Of a DNA stretch of 64,000 nucleotides, positions 1-29,200 are shown in pieces (the stretch's first letter is position 1; each line of letters opens with the position of its first letter). The translations under genes and the position numbers were made by a program. The notes beneath the pieces were generated by a model. It searched no databases, was not told where the DNA came from, and saw only the letters and a list, made by a program, of their open reading frames with translations. This stretch comes from Protonemura montana (lineage: Eukaryota > Arthropoda > Insecta > Plecoptera > Nemouridae). The stretch spans positions 4,340,001 to 4,404,000 of the forward strand of contig OX387612.1 in NCBI GenBank assembly GCA_947568835.1, in the 5' to 3' direction.

Positions 1-187
1 AAGTTGGGTAGGTAACGTCTTAAAATTTTTCAAAATACCATAAAATACAGTAAAAATGAATGTGACCTTTCAACCAAGTCTAAGCCTAGTTTAGCTCAAT
101 GTTAGTGAACTCAGACATCATTGAGGTAAATATAACCGTGCGGCGGTCAGATAATCTAACCCGCGATGTCTTGCGATGTGTTTGCAG

Positions 188-15776
<15,589 letters not shown>

Positions 15777-18700
15777 CGCATGATGGGCGTATTCTCCGCC
15801 TGCGTACTCTAGGTGCACGGCGGGGGGGGGCGGTTCAGGGTCTCTCGGCTCGGCGGTTTGTTAATTTCCTCTCGGGAACATCTGTGCTTGGACTGGCAGG
15901 TTCTATTTCGTTGAATCGGAGGCGTCATTGCTACTAGGTTGAGGTGGAATCGTCGATCTAGGATGAGATTTCGGATGGCCAATGGTAATCTAAAGTCGCA
16001 AGTTTGCTACTTTCTGTAATTAAAAAAAAAAAGTGACTAAACTATAGAAAGTACCAAGCTAGCTGCTTAACAGCGCTGGCCAACTGACAGCTGAAATTTT
16101 TTTTTTTTTTGCAGTAAAGTCACTTACTGGATTTTGTATACTAAGTAATTCTTACAAAGCGGTACTGCGTATCTTTCAACGTCTTTTATTTATCATCGAC
16201 TGATGGTCGATTTCACCAGCGTGGTTTAAATCGTTCTTGAAGGTTAATTAGAAAGGATTTAAAACGACGCGTAGTGGTATTTTTTAGATGTAGGCAATGC
16301 AGGAAAAACAAGAAAATAATTTGTTTTTTAGTACTAAACCAAATATATTTGGTTGAATATTTAAATTTGGACTTCCTATGTCCGAGTTAACAGCCATATG
16401 GTTTAAAAGTTGAACCACCATCTTTCCAGGTTCAAATATGAAACGACTATTGCGGGGAAAAAAGTTACTTTTGAGTTTTAAAATTTACTTTGTTTCATAG
16501 ATCAGTGCCTTTTGGAATCACGACACAAATATTATTTTAATTTGTGTTTTTTTTAGATTATTATAACTGTTGTTTTGTGAATCTTTCAAAATGTCAGTGA
16601 ACCGTTTGAAATCGATGAGGTTTTATAAACCATACGCAAGTTCGGGACGAGCGATTTTAAACTGCGATTGTGAAATTGACTTCTTAACTTTTTTTCATTC
16701 AACTCGAGTATTTTTTTTTACCAAAATCGCTGGCACATCTGCAATATCTGCAAAACATGATCACGAGAGGAAACGAAACGATTGTCGAACTGAATTTGAG
16801 CGATAAACAAGACCCTGGACCGAGCCATGCAAAGGCCAACGACCCACGAATCCACTGGCCGTTGCGAGAAGTCGACCATTGAGTTTATCGGTTAATTTTG
16901 AAAGGTTTTATGTCAATCGTTAGCAAGCTATCTGGCGTTTTCAAGCTGGTATAGCCACATCGTTTAGCAAGCACAGGAAGCTTTAATTAAAGATTTAAAT
17001 CTGGTGGTCTTGTTAAAACCACGATGGTTTTTAGACTCATGTCTACTTGATTTTTCCTTAGCACTAGTTTTTGAAACCAGTTTGTCTATCAATTTCTTTC
17101 ATTTCTTGAGATGCATCTGAAAAAGTGTCTCGGAATGATTAGCTGTCTGATTTTTTTACATTATTTTGTATGATTCATTTGGGTTTAAACTTGTTGGGTT
17201 TACACAGTTGATATTTTTATTGGTAATCGAGAAATGATAAAAGTGTTGCATTCAGGCCTGGATCGTTCAAACTAGTGTTGAACCTAACCTAACTTTACTT
17301 AACCTATAAACTCAATGGTGTAAAAGAAAGATCTGCGGTTGCCATTTGCATTCTGGGACGTTCGTTCGGCCGTTCGTTGCAAATGTGTTTCTAGTCAAAA
17401 TAATCAAAAGGGTAGAGTGAAAAATAAATCAAACTGGGAGGAGGATATTTTTAAAAATAGCAATCAGTGGCAACGATTGAAACATTTCACGCGGTGCTCA
17501 TCGTTAATTAGATGCGATTTTACTCTCTAATTTTTCGTGCCAAGGACTCAAATTTACTCGGAACTTTCGACAAAACGAATTACCTTGTACTCGAGCTAAA
17601 CGTCGGCTTACGAACGGCTGCGTGTGCAGCTGTGTTGCTAGGCAATATATGATTTCCTGTGTGTTTTAACGCTGTACAAATACTCGTTGCATTAACTTGG
17701 CTTAGCCAGTCCAGTGTTAGAATGTCTTGCCTAGGAAAAGTGCGGTTATATTTGGACCCTAATGAAAACTCGATAAACCGGGCATTAATTACGATACTTT
17801 CGTGACAGGTTAGATTGCCAAACTTTGCCGTGCTGAAAATCACTGAAGCCTATCTTTAACTTTGTAAGCCAATATGGCCTAATGTGGAAAATTGAGATTA
17901 TTTGCAATATTTTAGACAAGCTCTGTCATATTTTACAGTACATTTTTTTTGGAAGTTGGTGCATGCCGTATCGTGTGAACATTAAAGTAATTAAGGCAAT
18001 AATTAAGCCTGGTTTTTTCACTAATCCAACACCGATGAAATGGTAGTTGCCACTCCTAGTCGCAGCGAAATTCAATCGATTCTTTACGTTGAAAACTTGA
18101 CTGGGAGTGTTCGAACTTGGTCAAATCAGGCATAAGCTAAACAAATAATACTCAGCGTGACTTGTGAATCATTGGGCAATAATTCTCTCAACTCACGTTC
18201 AGGTCATGCAGATTCCAAGACATTCTAACGACTGATTAAGTAGCTAAGCTTTCGTTAGTTTTTATTCGCTCTGCATCATTTAATACCGCAGCTCAGTTAC
18301 GTATTTGTAAATTATGTAGCATGCAGTAATTCTGCAGTGCAATACGCCTGTTAAAATTACTGACTTCACCGTTGCTCGTAAGGTCTGAAGTTGGGAAACA
18401 GCTGTGTTGTCAGCCATTTTAACTGGTGAAAATACTGTCAATGGTGTTGGGGTCTGCTGAATGAATTGGAAAAAATTGTGAGCATCTTGCAAATTGGTCA
18501 AGTTTTTAACAGTGGTATCTTTGAAAACTGTGTTGCTTTGGCATAGGCAATGAAGGTTATGATCACACACTCTGTTAAATCCTTAACCAATTTATAAATG
18601 ACGATGTCGTAGTTGTTTTCCCCGTTAAAATTGTCTTCATCGTTGTGTTAATGTTACGTTTTTCTCTAGTGGTGGCTAGTTTCTGCCTCTCTCTTTCTCT

Positions 18701-21700
18701 GTTATGTACATTTTTTACTGTAAAAATGCCTGATTAAGTATTGACTTCAAGTTCAAACACATTCTTTACGTTGACATGTTCTGTAACTATTTTTAAGTGC
18801 TCGAAATTAAGGGCGTGAGCAAACGTCGAATGTTTTTCATTTCGCCTAATTCAGCTGCTTTTGGAATGGCATTTTTTTTTTTTGGTTATTAACTTATTTG
18901 TCAGGGTTTTGTGCGTGATGTTTAAAGCTCTTGCTGCAAATGTTTCATGTTTTTACTAAATAAGATTTTTGTTCAAACAAGAACATTTAACCTAAAAGGA
19001 GTGATACCATTTTGGTGTTACGCTAAAAACTTGTACATTTTAATAGCGTAATATCTAAGGTTTGCGCACGCCCCTGACTCCGCTGCTTACGTTATTAGCT
19101 CGTGTCTGGAATTCTCTGTAATTCGACTTGGAATTGTTTCAAAAATCATTTGGTGCTTCCACTTTTACGCTGCTTTTATGACTGTCAAATCCGCTAACTA
19201 CGTTTTGATGCAAAATTCAAACATTCTGTGACCATAATTTCAAATCAGCATACAGCTTTCTTAAAGCACCATTCAAGATACAACTAAGACATTGAAAACA
19301 ACAATTATTTTGTGCTTGCTGCAATGGGACTGATTCCAAAGATTCTGTAAATGTTCAAACTGAACTGCATGTAAATTTTGGGAAGCAAATCTTTTGAATT
19401 GGCCTTGCAAAGATAGCCTTTCAATTGTAAACGATTGGCAACAATGACATTTGATGCCTTTTTGGCCTCCAGGCACGGAATCATGTGAACAAGGTCACAG
19501 AATTTTGACATCGCCTAGCTTTTTCTTTGGAAAGCGACGCTAGCGGTGGACAAAGCACGGAAAAATGTTGCCAAGCTGCGGAACCCTAACATTTCCAAGT
19601 CGAGCTTTTGTGGTCCGAACACTTGATGTACATCTGCTTTGTTCTCCTTTTTGCTGTTATGGTCTTTCTCTTTGTTCTGTTTCTTTTTTGACACCCCTGG
19701 CCCTTTTCTAACCTGCAAGTTGGTTTTGCATTCCCTTTTACAAAATCTCTATTGTTACTGACTAGCTACCGTCTCCCATGAGAAACGTACCATATTTAAG
19801 ACCTCTTAGAGCCATTTTTGGCATAAGAACCTTTGAATATAAAAATATACAAAGGGCTCTGATATGGCATCTTCTCTTATGGGCTAGACTGTTTGTTTTC
19901 GTTTAAAAAAAAATAGTTGGTAGCTTGTAGTGGTGAGAAAATACGAAGGACCGCCTCAAAAAATGGCCTTGAAACTCGATGACCCATTGGCCAGCTAAAT
20001 AAACGTTTGTTAACGGACCAGAGTGTAGAGATACTTGCTCGGAAAAAAAATGCGAGAAATCTTGGACCTCTTGGACTTCTTTTGTGGTCAGAGATCTTTG
20101 CAAACGCTTGGAAAGCGAACGGACCACTGCAATTGTTTCTGTTTGTTTCGATCCAGGAAGAAGATAATTTACGGAGAAGATTGACAAACGGACTGACATT
20201 CCTCGCGAAAATCTCGGCGGTTGAGATCGCACTTCGCCGGCGGACAAATTTCTCTCTAGAACCGACTCGGCACCAACCGATTTTATAGTATTTACACGCG
20301 TACCTTTTTACGTTTCCGTTTCTTTTTGGTACGACGAGGAATTTTCCAACTATTGTATTACTATATTATGAATATATATATATATATATATATATACTTT
20401 GTGATCTAAAAAAAAAAAATACTCAACGGTACATGTTATTATATAATGTATAGGTTATAATACCGTTATTACTTATTAATATTATTGAACTTGGCAAAAG
20501 GCCTAAAATGTATATTGTATAAATTGTATAAAATATTTAATAATTAAGTGAGGTTAATGCTGACATTGTATGATACTTGTGTATTTATGGCAAAGTGCAG
20601 AATAAGTAGTCGAGTTTTCTATGTAAATACCCGGGCGAAGAGCCGCGGAGAGCAATACGGACCGAAACATCGTTGTTACGAGGAATGATTCGATGTTATC
20701 TCTCTGTTCTAGTGACGGTGAATTCGCTCTTGCGAACGCCAATTTAACTTAAATTGTGCCAACCTTGTTTGAATAGTCGATGCATTTTGGTTGACGTCTG
20801 TGACAGATACGAAGGTAACCTGTTTTTATCGATAGAAATGGTGCGTATAGCGAACTTATATTATAGTGACACCTGTGTACCGAGATGAATTGAATACGAA
20901 AATATAATTCTGTGTACCTTATCGAATTTCTTGGATTTATTATTTACGAGCTGCTAATGATATCAACCTTTATGACAATACTACTTGGGAACATGATTTT
21001 AGACCGTACGTTCCTCAAGTGGTCTGCAGAGACAGAGACCACTTTGGAGGCAGGGATCGCTGTCAGGAAAATTAGAAAAATGGGGTCGAGGGATGGGAGT
21101 CGATTTAAAACCGTCTAATGTAACTTGCTTTTCTGCATTACTTATCCTGTTTTTGTTAATTATTTATTTTGACAACATTCTCACCCATGGCATGAGTTTT
21201 TCCAGCACCAGATCTTAAATTTAATTTAATTTTTGCCAACTTTATCAACTTTGTTTTATGGCTATAAAACATTTGATCTGTCATTTGTGTTTTTTCGTGA
21301 TTTTAAATTCTGCTGTAGGTGATGTGTCACGTGCCCTTTTTCTGGGTTTTTTATTAGTTTAGAGCAAAGACCGTTTAGAGCTTTGCTCATATCTTAACCC
21401 TATCTATGGTCTTTGATGGCAAGCATTCATGCAGGTGCTGCTGTCACTTTTCGTTTATTTGGCAGTTGGCACGTGGTTATTGGATATAAAGCATAATTAA
21501 GGTAAGAATTTACTTTAAATTAATTGATTAAACGCAATAACGTGTGTAGGTATTCCTTTAACCTTTTTTTATCTAGCTTTTCAGGATGCTGGAAACTACA
21601 TAACCTAAAATATTGAAGTAGTGGTTCTAGCAGCTATGCTAGCAGGTTCTAGCTCTGGTTCTAGCATAGAATTCTAGGTACAGGCATCAGGTAGTTCAAC

Positions 21701-22650
21701 TGGGTAGGACTGCATCGACTGTGTTGAATTGGATGTAGTAGATGATGGCAATGCATTTTACAGGACACAAAAATTGGTACTAAAAGCGTAAGCAGGTCAT
21801 TTCACAGCAGGTACCTCTGGTCGACCATGTAAGGGCATCGAATGAGCTATCGCTTGTTATCTTTTGCTCGGCCCAATTGAAGCTCAATTGTAACCAAAGA
21901 AGGTGTCAAGTTATAGTGCAATAAATTTTCTGGAAATTCTTACACAATCACCTTTATGATGGCAAATGTAGCTCGATTTCAAGCAATTATTGTCTGACTA
22001 TCACCAGCATGCAGCTTTGTTTGGAAGTAAAACTTCATAAAATAGAACAGCTAGTGAATAGGGTTTAGCACTTTGTCGGTGCCATTGGGTACATGACAAC
22101 TAAATTTACTTTTGGTTAAATGTTTCTTAGTTATAAAAGCCATTCATCTTGTTTTCTGCTTTCAGATATCTCCGACACAGAAAGAATTTCAAAATTTTTG
22201 TATTTTTGTTTCTACATGCTTTGACTGTTTGTTAAAACTCAGTAACCTAGCTGCAAATAAAACAGATTTAATTACCTACCTATCATTATCACCACTTATC
22301 ACTTTTCATCACTTATCACCTGCCATATCTGAATTTTCATGGTTTTTAACTAAAGGTATCCAGCCTAATATTTAATCATCCTTTTTCAGGATAAATCTTT
22401 GCAAACCGCTCTGCTAGATGCAGGATGCAAGCATAGCACATTCCGAATTGTATGATTCAAGGTTGTGCAATTTGCTTACACTTGTTTTGTCATTTCAGGG
22501 GTCACATATTCAACTGTCTGCTCATGATTATCATCAAGAAACTACTCTTCTGAAACTGAATTCCAAGGTTCGTCCACATTATATTTTAGAGTCTTAAACC
22601 AAAGTTAAATTCTTATAGAAAGGTAGCCTAAGATATCTGACAAAAGGTAA
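15777..22650. other. AT-rich, repeat-poor region downstream of EFA6; possible long 3' UTR or intergenic DNA
   Basis: No reading frame here resembles a known protein, and no minisatellite like those in the introns is present. Visible items are a T-tract near 16095, a foldback-family fragment at 17025-17085, a (TA)n run at 20368-20395, short CCTAA runs near 17281, and possible AATAAA-like signals near 21920. The stretch begins at the EFA6 stop codon on the same strand, so part of it may be a long 3' UTR. That is inference only. Confidence 0.45.
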
Positions 22651-22654
22651 GGCT

Positions 22655-23075
22655 TACCAAACGGGTTGGCCTGTTGGAAACACCAGTTCACATGAGATCA
22701 CTGAAGTTAAGCAACTATGTGCTGAGGCAGATATTGGATGGGTGACCATCATACACATGACCAGTCCTGTTTGGGAGAGAGGTTGGAGGGATGAAAGTTA
22801 GTACGGCAACTTCACTCGCCTTGCTTATCAACCTCTCAACAGCGTGGATTTGTGGAGGAATCCTGCTGTTCGAGCTGTACCTTCTTTTGGAGGGGGGTTA
22901 AGCCGGTGGTCCCCTTGGTGCTCTTCAGCAGGAGTAGGCTACGTGCCGGCACCGGGTTTCCCACCTCTGATAGGCTAGGTTAGGTTCATCCACTATTCAC
23001 CGACGCCTTTAGACCATGGTGCCACATGGCCCGTTGTCAAAACGGTGCGTCATTAAAAATAATAATAAAAGGTAT
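22655..23075 (+). mobile_element. 5S-derived SINE, near full length, one module
   Basis: The head resembles 5S rRNA from about nucleotide 30 onward (caccagttcacatgagatca, ctgaagttaagcaac, attggatgggtgaccat). Next come acatgaccagtcctgtttgg and a unique body (cgccttgcttatcaacctct, tggatttgtggaggaatcct, ccggtggtccccttggtgct). The 3' part is caccgacgcctttagaccat, cccgttgtcaaaacggtgcg and an A-rich end. The order head-module-body-tail was used to recognise the other copies. It is non-coding and probably moved by LINE machinery. Confidence 0.85.
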
Positions 23076-23255
23076 GGCTTGCACAACATCTGCCAAAACT
23101 TAAAACAATTTTTTTTATTCATATTTTTATTAATATCATTTAGTTCATGTTATGCTCGTTAGTTCTTTTAAATAATAACCAATTTGGGAACATTTTGGAA
23201 GCTAAGGGACATCCTCTTCAGCTTATTAGTACTTAGGTATGGAAATTCTACAGTG

Positions 23256-23261
23256 TTTATT
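23256..23261 (-). promoter_or_regulatory. Polyadenylation signal of the acid sphingomyelinase gene
   Basis: AATAAA on the minus strand lies about 10 bases after the TGA stop. If used, the 3' UTR would be very short. Confidence 0.5.
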
Positions 23262-23271
23262 CATTGGGAAA

Positions 23272-26200
23272 TCAAAGCAAGTCATTTCTCCCACGCTCTA
23301 GAGCAGATAAAATGAGATCACACTGCGTTGAATCGCCCCATTCAGCTGTCACGATGCCACAAAGCAGTTTGTCCTCACAATTAGCATCGCAGCCCTCCTC
23401 CAGTTTGGGATCTCCGTTGAGGTAGTAGAAACGGAAGTATTGCTGCATCAGCACGTTATCCGTCGCCATCGATTGGACGACACGGTCGATTTCGGTCGGC
23501 TCCATCGAAGCGACTCCGTACGATTCTTTGAACGAGTACATCTTCATCCAGGTGGGAGTAGCGTCTGGACTTAGGTTGGCTTCGGTCAGGTTGTAGATCC
23601 ACGTCTCGTGATCTTGGATAGTCTGTATAAACAGAATATGTTGACAGGTTAAATCAGAAACAAAATAGTTTTAAAATATCATAATTAGTCTTCTTTTCAT
23701 TAAGAACATGTGATAAGCCTTTAATTGAGAAATATATTGTAAGACCTAAGCATTTAAACTGAGAGGGGTTTCCATCATACACATGACCAGTTCTGTTCGG
23801 GAGAGAGGTTGGAGGGATGAAAGTTAAGCAACACTGCGCTGGGTCAGGTATTGGATGGGTGACCATCATACACATGACCAGTTCTGTTCAGGAGAGAGGT
23901 TGGGGGGATGAAAGTTAAGCAACACTGCGCTGAGTCAGGTATTGGATGGGTGACCATCATACACATGACCAGTTCTGTTCGGGAGAGAGGTTGGAGGGAT
24001 GAAAGTTAAGTAACACTGCGCTGGGTCAGGAATTGGATGGGTGACCATCATACACATGACCAGTTCTGTTTGTAAGAGAGGTTGGAGGGATGAAAGTTAA
24101 GTAACACTGCGCTGGGTCAGGAATTGGATGGGTGACCATCATACACATGACCAGTTCTGTTTGTAAGAGAGGTTGGAGGGATGAAAGTTAAGCAACACTG
24201 CGCTGGGTCAGGTATTGGATGGGTGACCATCATACACATGACCAGTTCTGTTCGGGAGAGAGGTTGGAGGGATGAAAGTTAAGTAACACTGCACTGGGTC
24301 AGGTATTGGATGGGTGACCATCATACACATGACCAGTTCTGTTCGGGAGAGAGGTTGGAGGGATGAAAGTTAAGTAACACTGCGCTGGGTCAGGAATTGG
24401 ATGGGTGACCATCATACACATGACCAGTTCTGTTTGGAAGAGAGGTTGGAGGGATGAAAGTTAAGCACCACTGCGCTGGGTCAGGTATTGGATGGGTGAC
24501 CATCATACACATGGCCAGTTCTGTTCGGGAGAGAGGTTGGAGGGATGAAAGTTAAGCAACACTGTGCTGGGTCAGGTATTGGATGGGTGACTATCATACA
24601 CATGACCAGTTCTGTTCGGTAGAGAGGTTGGAGGGATGAAAGTTAGTACAGCAACTTCACTCGCCTTGCTTATCAACCTCTTTAAGACTCGTGTCTACTT
24701 TATCTAACTGTAGCACTAGTATTGAAAAAAAAAACACTTAAACTTAGTTTTGAATGTCCTAACCACTAATTGTTTTCAAATGCGTACCAGATCGTCACCG
24801 TCAACGGTGTAGATCCTATAATTAGGATTCTTGTAGGAATAAGACGTTAGGCTTCCCGCCGTGTACACGATTCCGTTGGCTCGCGTTGGCTCGTCGATTG
24901 CGTAGAAAAGGTGGAACTCGTCGTTGTGCGTGTGTCCGCTGAACTGGCCGGTGATGGTGGCTTCAAACCTGGACACATAGGCTTTGACATTGTCACTGAT
25001 TTCTCAACGTTTACTGAGATGAACGCTTTCTCATTGTTTGTTTTTTTGACGTGACTACGTCTTAAAGCGCATTATATAGGGAGGCATGTACGGATTTGCT
25101 CTCCAAAATAGCCAATGTGTAACAAGCTCTACAGCCTACAGAAAGCTAAGTATAGAGTGCGACTTATTATCATTCAATAGTTCAGACAATTCTCTAAAAG
25201 TACTTTTTTTTTATTTTCGATAAAATAAATATTGGAGGCGTTAGAGGGGTTGGCGTTTTTAATGCTCTCCATAAGACCAATGTTAAATTACGCAAAATGG
25301 CAAATGTGTAACAACCTCTACAGCCTACAGGAAACAAAGGACAGAATGCGACTTATTATCATTCAATAGTTCAGACAATTTTCTAAAAGTACTTTTTTTT
25401 TATTTTCGATAAAATAAATATTGGAGGCGTTAGAGGGGTTGGCGTTTTTAATTCTCTCCATAAGACCAATGTTAAATTACGCAAAATGGCAAATGTGTAA
25501 CAACCCCTACAGCCTACAGGAAACAAAGGACAGAATGCGACTTATTATCATTCAATAGTTCAGACAATTTTCTAAAAGTACTTTTTTTTTATTTTCGATA
25601 AAATAAATATTGGAGGCGTTAGAGGGGTTGGCGTTTTTAATTCTCTCCATAAGACCAATGTTAAATTACGCAAAATGGCAAATGTGTAACAACCTCTACA
25701 GCCTACAGGAAACAAAGGACAGAATGCGACTTATTATCATTCAATAGTTCAGACAATTTTCTAAAAGTACTTTTTTTTTATTTTCGATAAAATAAATATT
25801 GGAGGCGTTAGAGGGGTTGGCGTTTTTAATTCTCTCCATAAGACCAATGTTAAATTACGCAAAATGGCAAATGTGTAACAACCCCTACAGCCTACTGGAA
25901 ACAAAGGACAGAATGCGACTTATTATCATTCAATAGTTCAGACAGTTCTCTAAAAGTACTTTTTTTTTATTTTCGATAAAATAAATATTGGAGGCGTTAG
26001 AGGGGTTGGCGTTTTTAATTCTCTCCATAAGACCAATGTTAAATTACGCAAAATGGCAAATGTGTAACAACCCCTACAGCCTACTGGAAACAAAGGACAG
26101 AATGCGACTTATTATCATTCAATAGTTCAGACAATTCTCTAAAAGAATTTTTTTTTTATTTTCGATAAAATAAATATTGGAGGCGTTAGAGGGGTTGGCG

Positions 26201-29200
26201 TTTTTAATTCTCTCCATAAGACCAATGTTAAATTACGCAAAATGGCAAATGTGTAACAACCCCTACAGCCTACTGGAAACAAAGGACAGAATGCGACTTA
26301 TTATCATTCAATAGTTCAGACAATTCTCTAAAAGTACTTTTTTTTTATTTTCGATAAAATAAATATTGGAGGCGGTAGAGGGGTTGGCGTTTTTAATGCT
26401 CTCCATAAGACCAATGTTAAATTACGCAAAATGGCAAATGTGTAACAACCCCTACAGCCTACAGGAAACAAAGGACAGAATGCGACTTATTATCATTCAA
26501 TAGTTCGGACAATTTTCTAAAAGTACTTTTTTTTTATTTTCGATAAAATAAATATTGGAGGCGTTAGAGGGGTTGGCGTTTTTAATTCTCTCCATAAGAC
26601 CAATGTTAAATTACGCAAAATGGCAAATGTGTAACAACCCCTACAGCCTACTGGAAACAAAGGACAGAATGCGACTTATTATCATTCAATAGTTCAGACA
26701 ATTTTCTAAAAGTACTTTTTTTCGATTTTCGATAAAATAAATATTAGAGGCGTTAGAGGGGTGGCGTTTTTAATGCTCTCCATAAGACCAATGTTAAATT
26801 ATGCAAAATGGCAAATGTGTAACAACCCCTACAGCCTACAGGAAACAAAGGACAGAATGCGACTTATTATCATTCAATAGTTCAGACAATTTTCTAAAAG
26901 TACTTTTTTTTTGATTTTCGATAAAATAAATATTGGAGGCGTTAGAGGGGTTGGCGTTTTTAATGCTCTCCATAAGACCAATGTTAAATTACGCAAAATG
27001 GCACATGTGTAACAACCCCTACAGCCTACAGAAAACAAAGGACAGAATGCGATTTATTATCATTCAATAGTTCAGACAATTCTCTAGAAGTACTTTTTTT
27101 GATTTTCGATAAAATAAATATTGGAGGCGTTAGAGGGGTTGGCGTTTTTAATGCTCTCGCCATTAGACTAATGGAACGAAAATTATATATATCGCAAGAT
27201 GACACTTCCATCCCAATCTGTAAAGTCCTTCAGCATGTAAATTAGATATGAAAACACAACTCAAATAAAGAGAGATGTAAAACTTGCAAGTGAAGTATGG
27301 TCAGTACTGTAGTTGACCTACGTGCCTACGCGGTAGTTGAACGTAGTCACGCTTAAATATCGGCCGTATCAATAAGATACAGCTACACCCGGTTTTTTTT
27401 TTCCAAAAGCTGTAGTGCATACGTTTTTTATATTTGGTTTACATTTATTTACATCATTTGGTGCATCAATTTTAGTGCACAAGTTTGCGCATCGATTTGT
27501 TAAGGATAGTAATGTTCCCAATAATAACCCCCCTTAAGGGGATCTCTTATCCCACCCGGAAAACTAAAATCTATGTGCCCGAATAGCTCAGTTAGTAGAG
27601 CTCGTGACCGGCAATTGGGAGGTCCTGCGTTCGTATCCCAATTCGTTCGCACATTTTTCCAGTCTATCTTCCTTTCCAGCCACGGATTGCTGGTTTCAGC
27701 CCCCTAGTGTTAACGCCAGAACAATTTAAAACCCCTGCAAAGACATTTTAACGTAGTCATCACCTGTCAATGATTCTGTGGAACTCGCGGCTGAAGATGC
27801 GGTAGCAGTCGGAGCTGCCGGGCGGAATGTGGTAGATCAAGTGGACTTTCTCGCCGGCCGTCTCTGCGTCTTGAAGCACAGTGATGAGCCACGCCAGCTG
27901 ACCGTCGGGGTCGTTGTGGTCCACGTACAGGAACCTGATGAGAGAGGAATCGATCAAGCGTCGGAATCTCAAAATATTGCACGGATATTGGCACGAAGAG
28001 AAATCATGACCGTGCTAGGCTTTCATTCGCACTAGTTGAAAAACAAATTATTATTAAAACAACTTATGCAACAAACTTATTAACAACAACTTCTTTTCCT
28101 GTCTTTTCACAACTTATGCCTGTTATTTTATCACATGTGAAAGCAGCTATTATGCTCAAAATGTGTATCCTTTGATAGCAATCGAGCATACAAGTTTATG
28201 TGTGGCCTACCAGTTGTAAACGTAGCATTGCATGTTGTTGAGAGCTACCACGCGGAATCCGGGCCTGACGAGTACCGTGTAGAATCCACCTCTGAGGATC
28301 GTTTCCCTCGTTTCCACCGGAAGCCACTGGCCCCAAAGGTCAGCCAGCGACTCGTACAGCCAAGCGGTCGAGATGGCTGGGTCCGTGATGGTGGCAGGAG
28401 CAAAACTACGGGCAAAAATGTAGAATTGATGTATTGGATCGTAAACTTGAATTTCATGTACAAGGCGTAGATTAACTATGGTCCGGTTTTACCTACATTA
28501 CGCTTCCTAGTTGAAGTGTTAGTTGAAACTATTGCCATGACAACTGCCAATCACATGCGGTGAAATTTAGATGTTTCTGTGAGCTAGAGATCCAACTTAT
28601 AGTTGAACATTTTGTTGAAACTATTGCCATGACGACTTCCAATCACATGCAGTGAAATTCAGATGTTTTTGTGAGTTAGAGATCCAACTTATAGTTGAAC
28701 ATTTTGTTGAAACTGTTGCCATGACGACTTCCAATCACATGCAATGAAATTCAGATGTTTCTGTGAGCTAGAGATCCAACTTATAGTTGAACATTTTGTT
28801 GAAACTGTTGCCATGACAACTTCCAATTACATGCAATGAAATTCAGATGTTTTTGTGAGCTAGAGATCCAACTTATAATTCAACATTTTGTTGAAACTGT
28901 TGCCATGACGACTTCCAATCACATGCAGTGAAATTCAGATGTTTCTGTGAGCTAGAGATCCAACTTATAGTTCAACATTTTTTTTAAACTGTTGCCATGA
29001 CGACTTCCAATCACATGCAGTGAAATTCAGATGTTTCTGTGCAGGGCGCTCAAAACAGACCTACATATGAATACTTTCTTTTTAACTCTATCTTTCCAAA
29101 GCTGAAATGTTGTTAATTTTTTTTTTTCCTTTTCTTAAGTTTTGAGAGCCATTAGTCGATACACTGTCTGCTCATTAACCAAGGGTTTGCAGTACTGTAA

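Noticed and set aside
99..187. Upstream part of the first EFA6 frame as coding sequence from an ATG at 99
   Set aside because: A frame is open from 99, but an acceptor (tttgcag) at 181-187 precedes the segment that resembles EFA6 proteins. The upstream residues look unrelated. The exact border stays uncertain.
27577..27655. Functional tRNA gene
   Set aside because: The anticodon arm does not pair and the acceptor stem has mismatches.
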